From: Pontibacillus chungwhensis
GTDB lineage: Bacteria > Bacillota > Bacilli > Bacillales > BH030062
Assembly: GCF_030166655.1 (NCBI RefSeq)
Contig: NZ_CP126446.1
Span: forward strand, 2,604,001 to 2,668,000
Direction: 5' to 3'
Length of the DNA stretch: 64,000 nucleotides
In this document: positions 41,459 to 50,738 of the stretch, piece by piece
How positions within the stretch are numbered: the stretch's first letter is position 1
How the letters are laid out: the number at the start of each line of letters is the position of its first letter
Notes under the pieces: model-generated
The model's database searches: none
The model's input: only the letters and a program-made list of their open reading frames with translations
Told to the model about the DNA's origin: nothing
Made by a program: the position numbers and the translations under genes

Positions 41459-43000
41459 TTACTCAGAAGCCGACGTAGCTACTTCTTCCTTCCACTTTTT
41501 TCTTTCCTTTAATTGAGTACCCCTTTTAAATTCTAAATTCACAGCTTTATAGAAGGAACCGCACATCAGAAGGAGAACAACTGAAAATGGGAGGGCTGTG
41601 ATGATTAAAACATTTTGCAACCCTTGCGTACCTCCGAAATAAACAATAATCCCTGCAACAAATGAAAGCATAATCCCCCAAACAATCTTCACCATGCTTG
41701 AAGGTTCTAGAGAACCATTTGAAGTTAACATTCCTAATACAAAAGTAGCGGAGTCTGCTGATGTAATGAAAAATATCGCAATGACAAATACGGTTATGAA
41801 TGACATTAACGTACCAAGAGGGTAATGCTGCAGCATCCCAAAGGTAGCTGTTTCTAATGCATATTGAGAGATCTCAGCTACGCCACTCTGCTCTAATTCA
41901 AGAGCGGACACACCAAATACTGCAAAGAAGACAAAACATACTAATGAAGGCACTATTAACACGCCTGCCATAAACTCTCTCAATGTTCTCCCTTTCGAGA
42001 TACGAGCAATAAAGATTCCAACAAACGGTGACCAGGAAATCCACCATGCCCAATAGAAAATGGTCCATGAATTAATCCATCCTCGGCTCTCCTCGTTTAG
42101 AGGTGCAATCCGAAAGCTCATATCTACAAAGTTGGTAAGATAATTCCCTAGCGAATTTGTGAACATATTCAATATATGTAAGGTAGGTCCAACGATAAAC
42201 AATAGAATTAAAAGCGCGAAGCCAAGACCCATGTTAATATTACTTAAGTATTTAATTCCTTTATGTATTCCTGAATAAGCAGAAATGATAAATAAAATGG
42301 TAGAAATACCTAAAATAATCATTTGCACACGGTAGTTAGACGGTGCCTGAAATAAAAATGATAGCCCCTCATTGATTTGTGCCGATCCGAATCCTAATGT
42401 AGCGGCAACACCAACAACGGTTGCAAACACAGCTAACGTATCAATTAATTTACCGAGCATTCCTCTCATTCTTTGCTCACCTAGAAGCGGAATAAGTGTA
42501 GCACTAATTAGCCCTGGATACCCTTTATGAAATTTGAAATAAGCTAACACAAGCGCCACAATACCGTAAATGGCCCAAGCAGATACTCCCCAATGAAAGT
42601 AGGAATACTGAAGTGATTCTTTAATTGCTAAATCAGAACCAAGTTCAGCATGTGGTGAACTCTTAAATGCATGTGAGATCGGTTCAGAGGTCGTCCAAAA
42701 TACCATCCCCATTCCCATACCTGCACTAAAAAGCATGGCAAACCATGTTGGTAAGCTAAAACTCGGTTGATCATCTTCTGCCCCAAGCTTTAATTTCCCA
42801 AACTTTGAGAAAGTCAAATAAACACAAAATAGAAAAATAACTGCAAATAGTAAAAGGTAATACCAACCAAACCGTTTCGAAATAAATGCAGTAGCCTGAC
42901 TTGATACTGTTTCTAAATTCCCCGGTGCGAAAACACCCCATAATACAAACAAGCTACAAACCGTGACGGCATACCAGAATACCGCTGTTACGCTCTTCAT
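41459..43000 (-). CDS. BCCT-family osmolyte transporter
   Basis: The 513-residue protein has twelve predicted helices and the BCCT signature WTIFYWAWWISWSPFVGIFIA, with the Trp residues that bind trimethylammonium groups. The helix-3 segment reads SAGMGMGMVFWTTSEP. BCCT proteins such as OpuD and BetT use sodium or proton gradients to import glycine betaine, choline or similar osmolytes, consistent with life at high salt. The exact substrate is not readable. The N-terminus lacks the long tail of osmosensing members; the C-terminal 25 residues are charged. AAGGAGGG precedes the ATG. Confidence 0.93.
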   Translation of the reverse strand: MKSVTAVFWYAVTVCSLFVLWGVFAPGNLETVSSQATAFISKRFGWYYLLLFAVIFLFCVYLTFSKFGKLKLGAEDDQPSFSLPTWFAMLFSAGMGMGMVFWTTSEPISHAFKSSPHAELGSDLAIKESLQYSYFHWGVSAWAIYGIVALVLAYFKFHKGYPGLISATLIPLLGEQRMRGMLGKLIDTLAVFATVVGVAATLGFGSAQINEGLSFLFQAPSNYRVQMIILGISTILFIISAYSGIHKGIKYLSNINMGLGFALLILLFIVGPTLHILNMFTNSLGNYLTNFVDMSFRIAPLNEESRGWINSWTIFYWAWWISWSPFVGIFIARISKGRTLREFMAGVLIVPSLVCFVFFAVFGVSALELEQSGVAEISQYALETATFGMLQHYPLGTLMSFITVFVIAIFFITSADSATFVLGMLTSNGSLEPSSMVKIVWGIMLSFVAGIIVYFGGTQGLQNVLIITALPFSVVLLLMCGSFYKAVNLEFKRGTQLKERKKWKEEVATSASE

Positions 43001-43213
43001 AAACTTTCACCCTCCTTTTTCTCTCCAAATTACATAAGAATTGGAATACTACTAGTTACCTCTTTTAAAACACAACAAAACCACTTTTTTCTATTTTTAC
43101 ATAACTTTATTTTTTCTTGAATTACACAAAAAAAGCCTTTAATGTTCAATTTCTGCATTTTAAAACTTTCTTACCATAACATATTATTGTGTTACTTAAA
43201 GAAGAGAAAGAAA
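43001..43213. other. Intergenic AT-rich region before BCCT gene
   Basis: It holds the ribosome site and presumably the promoter of the BCCT gene. I see no clear -35/-10 pair, dyad or RNA element. Confidence 0.4.
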
Positions 43214-43252
43214 AAGTGGCCGCGAATGGTTCTTCTCCATCCACGGCCACTT
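43214..43252 (-). terminator. Intrinsic terminator of the Nramp-like gene
   Basis: AAGTGGCCG and CGGCCACTT with a further inner GGATGG/CCATTC pairing; minus strand continues TTTTTCTTTC. Confidence 0.88.
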
Positions 43253-43273
43253 CCTCTATACTCCCACTCCTAT

Positions 43274-44560
43274 TTAAAAGAACTTTTCGATAATGGAATG
43301 AACAGCTAAAAAGCCAAATAATACGATACAAAGTGATAACACGACATTCGATAGTGCTGTGCTGCGATAATCTGTAGAAATTCGTGAAGAATTTAATAAC
43401 CACAATAAGGTTCCTGAAAGAAATGGCATAAATAATGCGCCGAGTGCCCCATAAATGATAATGAGTTCAACAGGTTTACCAAACAGCAACAACAACATAG
43501 GTGGAAACGTCAGCCAACAAAGATAGGCCCTATAGGCTGGGTCCTGATCTGAGACGGGTGTGTTCCGCTTCTTCTCCGTTTTATAAAACGGACGAACAAA
43601 ATCTGCAAATAAGTAAGGAATCCCATTCCATACTCCAAGTAATGATGAAAAGGCAGCAGACCAAAACCCGATTAAAAATAACCAACGTAACAGAGGATTG
43701 AATTCACTTCCCATTCGGTCCGCTAGCGTAATTAAACCTTGATCCCCATCAATGGAGATGCCTGTCCCAAATAAAAACTGGCTTCCGATAATCAATAGGG
43801 CCAAAGTGAAAAGCGTCGTAATGAAGTAAGCTACTTTCGAATCTAGCCGCATGACGCTCATCCATGAACTCCCTTTCCACCCTTTCTCTTTCAACCAATA
43901 TCCATAGGAAGCCATCGTTATGGTTCCTCCGACTCCCCCTACAAGCCCTAAGGCAAGCATGAGTGATCCATCTGGAATTCTTGGAGCAAATCCTTCAATC
44001 ATTAAATCAAATTCAGGTAAAAATAATAGCGCTGTTCCAATGACTGTAACGAACATAACCCCGATCAGGATCATCATCACTCTCTCGAAAAAGCCGTATC
44101 GCCCTAGCCAAATTAATGAAAATCCAACGACTCCATGAATCATGGCCCATGCCCAAATAGGTAATCCAGGCACCATCGCATTCATCGCCATGGCGGTTGC
44201 CGAGGTTGCTGCTGCCCCGTACACAAAACCCCATATCACAATATAGATGCCAAAATATCCAGTTGTCCATTTACCCAGTGAGCGCCAACCTTGTAAAATC
44301 GTCTGACCAGATGCAAGATTCCATCTGCCAACCCCTTCATTTAAAAAGTATTTCAGTATGGCTCCAACTACAATGGCCCAAATAAACGTAAGTCCATAAC
44401 CTGTCCCTGCTACAAGTGCCGCTACGAGATCACCTGTACCTACCCCTGTTGCAGCTGCTACAAAACCGGGTCCTACCTTTTTCAATCTGCCCATGAAAGT
44501 AGCAGGAGCCGCCAATAGATCTCCATTCCTCTGATTTACCTCCGTTTGCAAGCGAATCAC
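43274..44560 (-). CDS. Nramp-like transporter lacking canonical metal-site motifs
   Basis: The 428-residue protein has eleven helices and an Nramp-like layout (KVGPGFVAAATGVGTGDLVA as helix 1). The metal-binding DPGN of helix 1 is replaced by GTGD (residues 41-44), and the helix-6 MPH motif is replaced by TMASYGYW. It thus belongs to a divergent branch of the Nramp superfamily, and a substrate other than Mn/Fe is likely. Annotations as a divalent metal transporter would be unsafe. It is monocistronic, between terminators. Confidence 0.85.
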   Translation of the reverse strand: MIRLQTEVNQRNGDLLAAPATFMGRLKKVGPGFVAAATGVGTGDLVAALVAGTGYGLTFIWAIVVGAILKYFLNEGVGRWNLASGQTILQGWRSLGKWTTGYFGIYIVIWGFVYGAAATSATAMAMNAMVPGLPIWAWAMIHGVVGFSLIWLGRYGFFERVMMILIGVMFVTVIGTALLFLPEFDLMIEGFAPRIPDGSLMLALGLVGGVGGTITMASYGYWLKEKGWKGSSWMSVMRLDSKVAYFITTLFTLALLIIGSQFLFGTGISIDGDQGLITLADRMGSEFNPLLRWLFLIGFWSAAFSSLLGVWNGIPYLFADFVRPFYKTEKKRNTPVSDQDPAYRAYLCWLTFPPMLLLLFGKPVELIIIYGALGALFMPFLSGTLLWLLNSSRISTDYRSTALSNVVLSLCIVLFGFLAVHSIIEKFF

Positions 44561-44688
44561 CCCTTATTATGTATGCGTTTTCAACTTAATTTCCATTTTC
44601 TTATATTAAAGTAAAAAATTCAATAATATCAGAAAATTTAGTCAAAAACTCCCCTTCACTAATAGGTAGGGTTAAATAGATGCCATAA

Positions 44689-44726
44689 AATAAAGGCCAT
44701 TCCCCCTATAGAGAATAACCTTTATT
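44689..44726 (-). terminator. Intrinsic terminator of the carAB-argF operon
   Basis: AATAAAGG and CCTTTATT with additional pairing inside; the minus strand continues TTTTATGG. Confidence 0.85.
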
Positions 44727-44761
44727 TTTTAATACCTTTATATTTTTTCTGCTTCATCAAA

Positions 44762-45709
44762 CTATTGTTCTTTACTGTCGTTCACTTTCAGTAAATATTG
44801 AAGGATAGCTTTATGAACATGCAGTCGGTTCTCAGCTTGATCATACACTACAGAATGAGATCCATCTATAATATCAGAAGTCACTTCTTCTCCTCTATGT
44901 GCTGGTAAGCAATGCATAAAGATGTAATCTTCTTTCGCTACAGCACACAGGGATTCATTAACCTGATAAGAGGTAAATACTCCTTCACGCTCTAACTGTA
45001 AATTTTCCTGACCCATACTTGCCCAAACATCCGTCATAATTACATCCGCATCTTTTACTGCAAGAAAAGGGTCATGTGTAACAGATACATAGTCGTTGGA
45101 TAAAGCATTCATAACGTCTTCCTTTGGTTCGTAACCTGGCGGAGTGGCCACACACAACTCCATGCCGACTGTACTCGCCGCTTCAATTAACGAATGTGCC
45201 ATATTATTCCCATCTCCCACATAAGCTACTTTCACAGATGGCAATTCACCCTTTATTTCTTCAATCGTCATTAAATCTGCCATCACCTGTGTAGGATGAT
45301 GTAGGTCAGTTAGTCCATTGATAACAGGTACCGTAGCACTCTCTGCAAACTGTTCAATCATGTCATGGGAAAATGTGCGAATCATGATTGCATCTACATA
45401 TCTAGATAGAACCTTCGCTGTATCCTCAATGGTCTCACCACGCCCCAGTTGAAGGTCATTGGAGTTTAAATACAACGCACTCCCACCAAGTTGAAACATC
45501 CCAGCTTCAAAGGATACCCGTGTACGCGTCGACGCCTTCTCAAATAGCATCCCGAGCACTTTTCCCTTTAAGTATGGATGCGGAATTTCTTTTTGCTGCA
45601 AATCTTTCAGGTAATGTGCTTGCTCAAGAACAGATTGAATTTTTTCAAACGTCCACTCTCCAATAGTTAAGAAATCCTTGGTCTGACTAAGATGGTCTTT
45701 TAGATGCAT
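44762..45709 (-). CDS. argF: Ornithine carbamoyltransferase
   Basis: The 315-residue enzyme makes citrulline from ornithine and carbamoyl phosphate. Key motifs: EKASTRTRVSFEAG for carbamoyl phosphate, HPTQVMADL, and HCLPAHRG with the catalytic Cys. The ATG at 45709 is 6 nt behind GAGGAGG; the one at 45715 touches it. It is the third gene of carA-carB-argF, so the carbamoyl phosphate made upstream feeds straight into it. Confidence 0.97.
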   Translation of the reverse strand: MHLKDHLSQTKDFLTIGEWTFEKIQSVLEQAHYLKDLQQKEIPHPYLKGKVLGMLFEKASTRTRVSFEAGMFQLGGSALYLNSNDLQLGRGETIEDTAKVLSRYVDAIMIRTFSHDMIEQFAESATVPVINGLTDLHHPTQVMADLMTIEEIKGELPSVKVAYVGDGNNMAHSLIEAASTVGMELCVATPPGYEPKEDVMNALSNDYVSVTHDPFLAVKDADVIMTDVWASMGQENLQLEREGVFTSYQVNESLCAVAKEDYIFMHCLPAHRGEEVTSDIIDGSHSVVYDQAENRLHVHKAILQYLLKVNDSKEQ

Positions 45710-45722
45710 ACTCATCCTCCTC

Positions 45723-48700
45723 TTATTTTGTGACTACCTTTTCACTAGACTGGTGATACGTTTGTAACGAGGTCACTTCTTGCTCTCGTACACTCGTTTT
45801 CAATTGCATTCGTGATAGTTGATCGATATGCGTCCAGCATGGCAGCCCAAACTTGGTTGCTAGTGCTCTTATTTGAAAGCCTGTACGCAACTTATCCCGA
45901 CCTTTCGTTGGCGTGCAATAAACCATATTGATACACCCCTGCTCCATCAGAGCTTCAATCTCTTTTACATCTCTTGAGACTCGTTGAATCGGTAAGCCTA
46001 ACTTTTCCATATAATCAGATGTCCCAGGGGTTCCGTATAGGTTGATTCCTTGTTTCACAAACCGTTGTAGGTCTTGTAACTGATCTGTATGATCAAGAGA
46101 GCTAAATGAACAAAGGATCCCACCTTCTGTCTGAGCTGCAGTAATTGACTTTGCCAAAGCATCTTCTTTTGTATAAGATAGCCCTAGTATTTCTCCGGTA
46201 GATTTCATTTCAGGACCTAAGAAATGATCAACATTCCCTAGTTTTCCATTTGAAAAAGCTGGTGCTTTGACCGAGAAAAACGGGGGCTCTTCTAATAGCT
46301 CCATCCTGTCATGGACATCCTTTAACGGAATTCCTAGTTGAGCCTGAACGGCCCAATCAATAATCGGAATGCCTGTAACTTTACTTAAAACCGGTACAGT
46401 TCTTGATGCACGCGGATTTACCTCGAGAGGATAAACCGTTCCTCCATCGATGACAAATTGAATGTTAACCATACCAACGATTCCTTGATCCTTCGTCAGT
46501 TTCTTTGTCATTTCTATCATTTTACTTTTCTCTTCCTCAGTCAGGGTTAAAGGCGGAAAGATAGCTGTACTATCACCCGAATGAACGCCCGCTCGCTCAA
46601 TGTGCTCAAAGATCCCTGGGATGATAACGTCTTCCCCATCACAGATTGCGTCCAGTTCACATTCTCTTCCATCTATATACTGGTCTAAAATCATGGGCCA
46701 TACTCGATCTGAAGACAGTTGCAATTGCTTAATATAGGCACGAACATCATCACTGGACCTCAAGATATGCATGGATTCCCCTCCTATAACATAAGAGGGT
46801 CTTACCATTAGAGGGAACGATAAGTCGTCGATGATTTCCTCCATATCTCCCACATTCTTGGCAAACGAGCCCTCAATAGCAGGGAGGTCTAAACGCTTTA
46901 GTATTTGATAGAATCGATTTCGATCTTCCATACCTGATATGGCCTTAACGGGCGTCCCGGCAATATTCACACCATGTTCTTCTAATTGAGCGGCTAAGTT
47001 GATCGCTGTCTGTCCACCGAATTGAATGAATACTAGATTAATCTTCTCCTTTTCTATAACAGAGAGGACATCCTCAAGTGCAAGAGGTTCAAAATATAGA
47101 CGGTCTGCCACAGAATAATCTGTGCTCACGGTTTCTGGATTATTATTCATCACAATCGTTGTATAACCGCTTGCCTTTAAGGCTTTAGCTGCATGAACAG
47201 AACAGTAATCAAATTCAATTCCCTGCCCAATCCGAATGGGGCCAGATCCAAGGACGAGTGCTTTGTCTCTGCTGTCATGGACCACTTCATCGCTACCCGT
47301 CCATGTAGAATAATAATAAGGAGTAACAGCTTCAAACTCTCCTGCGCAAGTATCTACTTGTTTATATCCCGGAAGTACACCTACACTCTTTCTAAAGGCT
47401 CTGAATTCATGAAGGAACATCTTTAAGCAATCAGCTATCCATTGGTCGCTAATGTTGAAGCGTTTAAGTTCCCATAGTTCAGCCACAGATAAGACAGCTG
47501 TTTCTTTTACACGATTTTCTAATGTAACAATGGCACTCATCTTGTATAGAAACCATGGATCAATACTGCTTATAGCGTGAAGCTCCTCTACGGGATATCC
47601 TCTATTGAACGCTTCAGCAAGCAAGAAAATCCGCTCATCAGTTGGATTAGTGATACTCCTCATGAGCTGTTCATTAGAAAGATGGTGAAAACGGGTTGAT
47701 GTTAAACTATGCTGATGAAGGTCAAGAGATCGGATTGCCTTGTTCAAAGCACCTTCAAAGGTACGGTCCATAGCCATTACTTCACCAGTTGCCTTCATTT
47801 GGGTATTCAGCGTTCGGTTCCCTTCTTTGAATTTATCAAAAGGAAAACGAGGCAGCTTTACGACGATGTAATCAAGAGCAGGTTCAAAAGCTGCAAATGT
47901 TTTCTCTGTAATGGGATTTTCGATTTCATCTAAATGGTAGCCAATGGCGCATTTTGTGGCGATTCTGGCAATCGGAAACCCTGTAGCCTTCGATGCTAAG
48001 GCAGACGACCGACTCACTCGAGGATTGACTTCAATGACTTTATACGCATCTGATTGTGGATCTAACCCAAATTGGATGTTGCAGCCGCCCACAATATTTA
48101 ATGCGCGGATTACTTTAATAGATGCTTCTCTTAGTAACTGATACTGACGATCTGATAACGTTTGTGAGGGAGCAACTACTATTGAATCACCTGTGTGGAT
48201 TCCGACAGGATCGACATTTTCCATATTGCAGACAATTGTGCACGTATCATTCGCATCCCGTAGCACTTCATATTCAATCTCTTTCCAGCCTAATATACTT
48301 TCTTCAATTAGTACCTGATTAATGGGGCTTGCATGTAACCCGGACCGCACAATCTGCGCAAGGTCTTCATGGGTATAAGCGATCCCACCCCCTTCTCCCC
48401 CTAATGTATAAGCAGGGCGAATAATGAGTGGAAATCCGACAGTCTTTGAAAACTCGTCTGCTTCTTCTATTTTATGAACTCGAGTTGAGACAGGAATCGG
48501 TTCACTTAATTGAAGCATGAGGTCTCTAAATAAATCTCTGTCTTCTCCTCTCTCAATATTATCAACCGAAGTACCTAACACCTCTACGGTATAGCGATCC
48601 AGCACCCCGGTGTTTTTAAGATCGATAAGCAGGTTTAAGGCGGTTTGCCCTCCAAGAGTGGGCAAGATCCCATCTGGTTTTTCTTTCTCAATAACCTTCG

Positions 48701-48923
48701 TAACGGTATGTACATCCATAGGCTCGATGTATACTTCATCCGCCATAACCGGATCCGTCATAATGGTGGCAGGGTTGTTGTTGATCAGAATGACTTTCAT
48801 TCCTTCTTCTTTTAATGCGAGACAAGCTTGCGTCCCTGAATAATCAAATTCAGCCGCCTGTCCAATCTTTATCGGTCCTGATCCAAGTACGAGTACCGTT
48901 TTCAAATCCTTACGAACTGGCAT
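45723..48923 (-). CDS. carB: Carbamoyl-phosphate synthase large subunit, arginine-specific
   Basis: The 1066-residue protein is a full-length large subunit: two homologous ATP-grasp halves (each with GSGPIKIGQ or GSGPIRIGQ), oligomerisation domain between them, and a C-terminal MGS-like allosteric domain (about 935-1066). It uses ammonia from CarA with bicarbonate and two ATP. Position next to argF and under ArgR boxes identifies the arginine-specific isoform, as opposed to the pyrimidine PyrAB. The ATG at 48923 is 7 nt from AAGGAG and overlaps carA by 14 nt. Confidence 0.96.
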   Translation of the reverse strand: MPVRKDLKTVLVLGSGPIKIGQAAEFDYSGTQACLALKEEGMKVILINNNPATIMTDPVMADEVYIEPMDVHTVTKVIEKEKPDGILPTLGGQTALNLLIDLKNTGVLDRYTVEVLGTSVDNIERGEDRDLFRDLMLQLSEPIPVSTRVHKIEEADEFSKTVGFPLIIRPAYTLGGEGGGIAYTHEDLAQIVRSGLHASPINQVLIEESILGWKEIEYEVLRDANDTCTIVCNMENVDPVGIHTGDSIVVAPSQTLSDRQYQLLREASIKVIRALNIVGGCNIQFGLDPQSDAYKVIEVNPRVSRSSALASKATGFPIARIATKCAIGYHLDEIENPITEKTFAAFEPALDYIVVKLPRFPFDKFKEGNRTLNTQMKATGEVMAMDRTFEGALNKAIRSLDLHQHSLTSTRFHHLSNEQLMRSITNPTDERIFLLAEAFNRGYPVEELHAISSIDPWFLYKMSAIVTLENRVKETAVLSVAELWELKRFNISDQWIADCLKMFLHEFRAFRKSVGVLPGYKQVDTCAGEFEAVTPYYYSTWTGSDEVVHDSRDKALVLGSGPIRIGQGIEFDYCSVHAAKALKASGYTTIVMNNNPETVSTDYSVADRLYFEPLALEDVLSVIEKEKINLVFIQFGGQTAINLAAQLEEHGVNIAGTPVKAISGMEDRNRFYQILKRLDLPAIEGSFAKNVGDMEEIIDDLSFPLMVRPSYVIGGESMHILRSSDDVRAYIKQLQLSSDRVWPMILDQYIDGRECELDAICDGEDVIIPGIFEHIERAGVHSGDSTAIFPPLTLTEEEKSKMIEMTKKLTKDQGIVGMVNIQFVIDGGTVYPLEVNPRASRTVPVLSKVTGIPIIDWAVQAQLGIPLKDVHDRMELLEEPPFFSVKAPAFSNGKLGNVDHFLGPEMKSTGEILGLSYTKEDALAKSITAAQTEGGILCSFSSLDHTDQLQDLQRFVKQGINLYGTPGTSDYMEKLGLPIQRVSRDVKEIEALMEQGCINMVYCTPTKGRDKLRTGFQIRALATKFGLPCWTHIDQLSRMQLKTSVREQEVTSLQTYHQSSEKVVTK

Positions 48924-49989
48924 AGGCATTCTCCTTTACTGTGGATATAAAGCTTTCAATCATAAAGCTTGTGTCAGAAGGACCAGCATGGGCTTCAGGA
49001 TGGAACTGAACACCACAGACAGGCAATGAGGTATGGATAATTCCTTCAACGGTTCGGTCGTTCACATTTTCATGTGTGACCATAAATGGAGTGCGTATTA
49101 AACTGTGGTGCATCACTTCATACCCATGATTTTGAGAAGTCATATAAATTTTATTCGTGACTAAGTCTTTGACCGGGTGATTCCCTCCTCTATGCCCGTA
49201 TAGAAGTTTGGTAGTTGTAGCCCCATGCGCCAAAGCGATTAGCTGATGACCAAGACAAATACCTAAGGAGGGATAAGTTTCTGTTAGTTGTTTAATCACC
49301 GGATAGAACGAGGCTAGTTCTTCAGGATTCCCTGGCCCGTTACTAAATAGGACACCATCTGGCTTTAACGAAGCGATTTGTTCAAAAGTAAAAGAGTAGG
49401 GAACAACCGTCACTTTACATCCTTCTTGTTGCAAAGATGTTCTGATTGACTTCTTGTAGCCATAGTCCACCACAACAATATGGGGCCCACTCCCCTCATA
49501 ATGAATCGCCTTCTTTACAGACACTTTCTCAACAGTAGGACCATTTTTCTGATCTGGCATATAGTCTGAAGCTTTCTTTTGAAGAGAAGCTACCATTCTC
49601 CCGCGCATCGTCCCTTCCTTTCGAATCAACTTCACAAGAGCTCTTGTATCAACACCAGCAAGGCCACTTATATGATGCTTTTTCATATAAGACACGAGAG
49701 AATTTTGAGATTGATAGTGACTAGGAAGATCACACGCCTCTCCAAACACCGCTCCTGATAGGGCGTGCATGTTACTCTCCCCATCTATATCGTTTATCCC
49801 GTAATTACCTATCAGAGGATAACAAAATACGATCACTTGATCCGCATAAGAGGGATCCGTCAGAATTTCCTGATACCCTGTCATGCTAGTATTAAAGACT
49901 ACCTCCCCGTCTTTATCTTTAAAATCGCCTACTTGTACCCCTTCAAAAACGACGCCATTTTCTAATAACAAGTATCCCTTTTCCTCCAT
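48910..49989 (-). CDS. carA: Carbamoyl-phosphate synthase small subunit, arginine-specific
   Basis: The 359-residue glutamine amidotransferase subunit feeds ammonia to CarB. The catalytic Cys245 lies in SLGICLGHQL and the His-Glu pair in FHPEAHAGPSD; the N-terminal domain (about 1-145) is the CarA-specific one. Starting behind GAGGAGG, it is the first gene of the operon. A promoter with two overlapping ArgR boxes lies 90 nt upstream. In B. subtilis the homologues are embedded in argCJBD-carAB-argF; here only carAB-argF remain together. Confidence 0.96.
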   Translation of the reverse strand: MEEKGYLLLENGVVFEGVQVGDFKDKDGEVVFNTSMTGYQEILTDPSYADQVIVFCYPLIGNYGINDIDGESNMHALSGAVFGEACDLPSHYQSQNSLVSYMKKHHISGLAGVDTRALVKLIRKEGTMRGRMVASLQKKASDYMPDQKNGPTVEKVSVKKAIHYEGSGPHIVVVDYGYKKSIRTSLQQEGCKVTVVPYSFTFEQIASLKPDGVLFSNGPGNPEELASFYPVIKQLTETYPSLGICLGHQLIALAHGATTTKLLYGHRGGNHPVKDLVTNKIYMTSQNHGYEVMHHSLIRTPFMVTHENVNDRTVEGIIHTSLPVCGVQFHPEAHAGPSDTSFMIESFISTVKENAYASS

Positions 49990-50067
49990 GCGCCCCGCCT
50001 CCTCTAAAGATCAACATACAAATATTTATTCATTATTTTGTATAAAAAGTGGAATAAAACCTTTAAT

Positions 50068-50105
50068 TACGAATTATTATACATAAAAGAGAATTAATAT
50101 ACAAC
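50068..50105 (-). promoter_or_regulatory. carA promoter with two ArgR boxes
   Basis: Promoter: TTGTAT (50104-50099), 17 nt, TATAAT (50081-50076). The 18-bp box at 50085-50068, TATGTATAATAATTCGTA, fits the ArgR consensus TNTGNATWWWWATNCANA in 11 of 12 fixed positions and covers the -10. A weaker box (9 of 12) at 50105-50088 covers the -35. Arginine repression by ArgR is therefore expected. Confidence 0.75.
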
Positions 50106-50178
50106 TATTTTTCAGCCTTTTTAGCAAATTTATTTTACTTATCATCTTAACAATCAAAAATTTACGCTATGCGCAAAT

Positions 50179-50217
50179 AAAAAGAGCACGTTCTGCTGAA
50201 CAGAACGTGCTCTTTTT
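50179..50217 (-). terminator. Perfect 17-bp terminator
   Basis: AAAAAGAGCACGTTCTG and its exact complement with a 5-base loop. It lies just after the stop of the c-subunit-like gene. Confidence 0.95.
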
Positions 50218-50220
50218 AAA

Positions 50221-50634
50221 TTAATTACCCGTGGCGCTCATCGTAGCTACAGCAGCTACAATAGGAAAAGCAAGTAATAGTGGAAGGCAAACCATAAAGA
50301 GCATTCGAAGTTTCTCTTTCTTTACTTTATCTGCCTCCCCGTACAGACTAAGGTATTCTTTAAACACATGTCCCCCATTAATGACCGTTATCACAGCTAC
50401 AAGGATAAGTGGGGTGATCGGGTTAATGGTGGACTGTTCAAGGGTAGTAAACCCAACGACTACTAACGCAATTGGAATAATTTCTGTTACAGCTACACCT
50501 ATGAATAATTTCGTCTGGATCGATTGAAGGGATTCTGGATGATGGCTAACGTTACGAAGCGCTTTCCGTGAAACAAAACTGATTCCGCTTGTAGCGATTA
50601 GTACAGCTATTACAAAATAATAGATCGGATCCAA
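50221..50634 (-). CDS. Orphan ATP-synthase c-subunit-like membrane protein
   Basis: The 137-residue protein starts at TTG behind AAAGGAGG. Residues 5-65 resemble an F0 c hairpin: helix, polar loop HHPESLQS in place of RQPE, then TKLFIGVAVTEIIPIALVVV with an acidic Glu51 where c subunits carry the ion-binding carboxylate. The Gly-rich pattern of helix 1 is mostly lost, and two further helices (about 72-90, 110-130) are added. No atp genes are nearby. It may be a divergent relative with another role; resemblance is by eye only. Confidence 0.6.
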   Translation of the reverse strand: MDPIYYFVIAVLIATSGISFVSRKALRNVSHHPESLQSIQTKLFIGVAVTEIIPIALVVVGFTTLEQSTINPITPLILVAVITVINGGHVFKEYLSLYGEADKVKKEKLRMLFMVCLPLLLAFPIVAAVATMSATGN

Positions 50635-50689
50635 TCTGATAACCTCCTTTTATTTGAAATGTATGTATGGGCTCCTTCATTATACAAGA

Positions 50690-50732
50690 AAGTCCCGCTC
50701 ACTTTAACTGGAAATTAGAGTGAACGGGACTT
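50690..50732 (-). terminator. Intrinsic terminator of lipoprotein gene
   Basis: AAGTCCCGCTCACT and AGTGAACGGGACTT with one mismatch; minus strand continues TTCTTG. Confidence 0.85.
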
Positions 50733-50738
50733 CAACGA

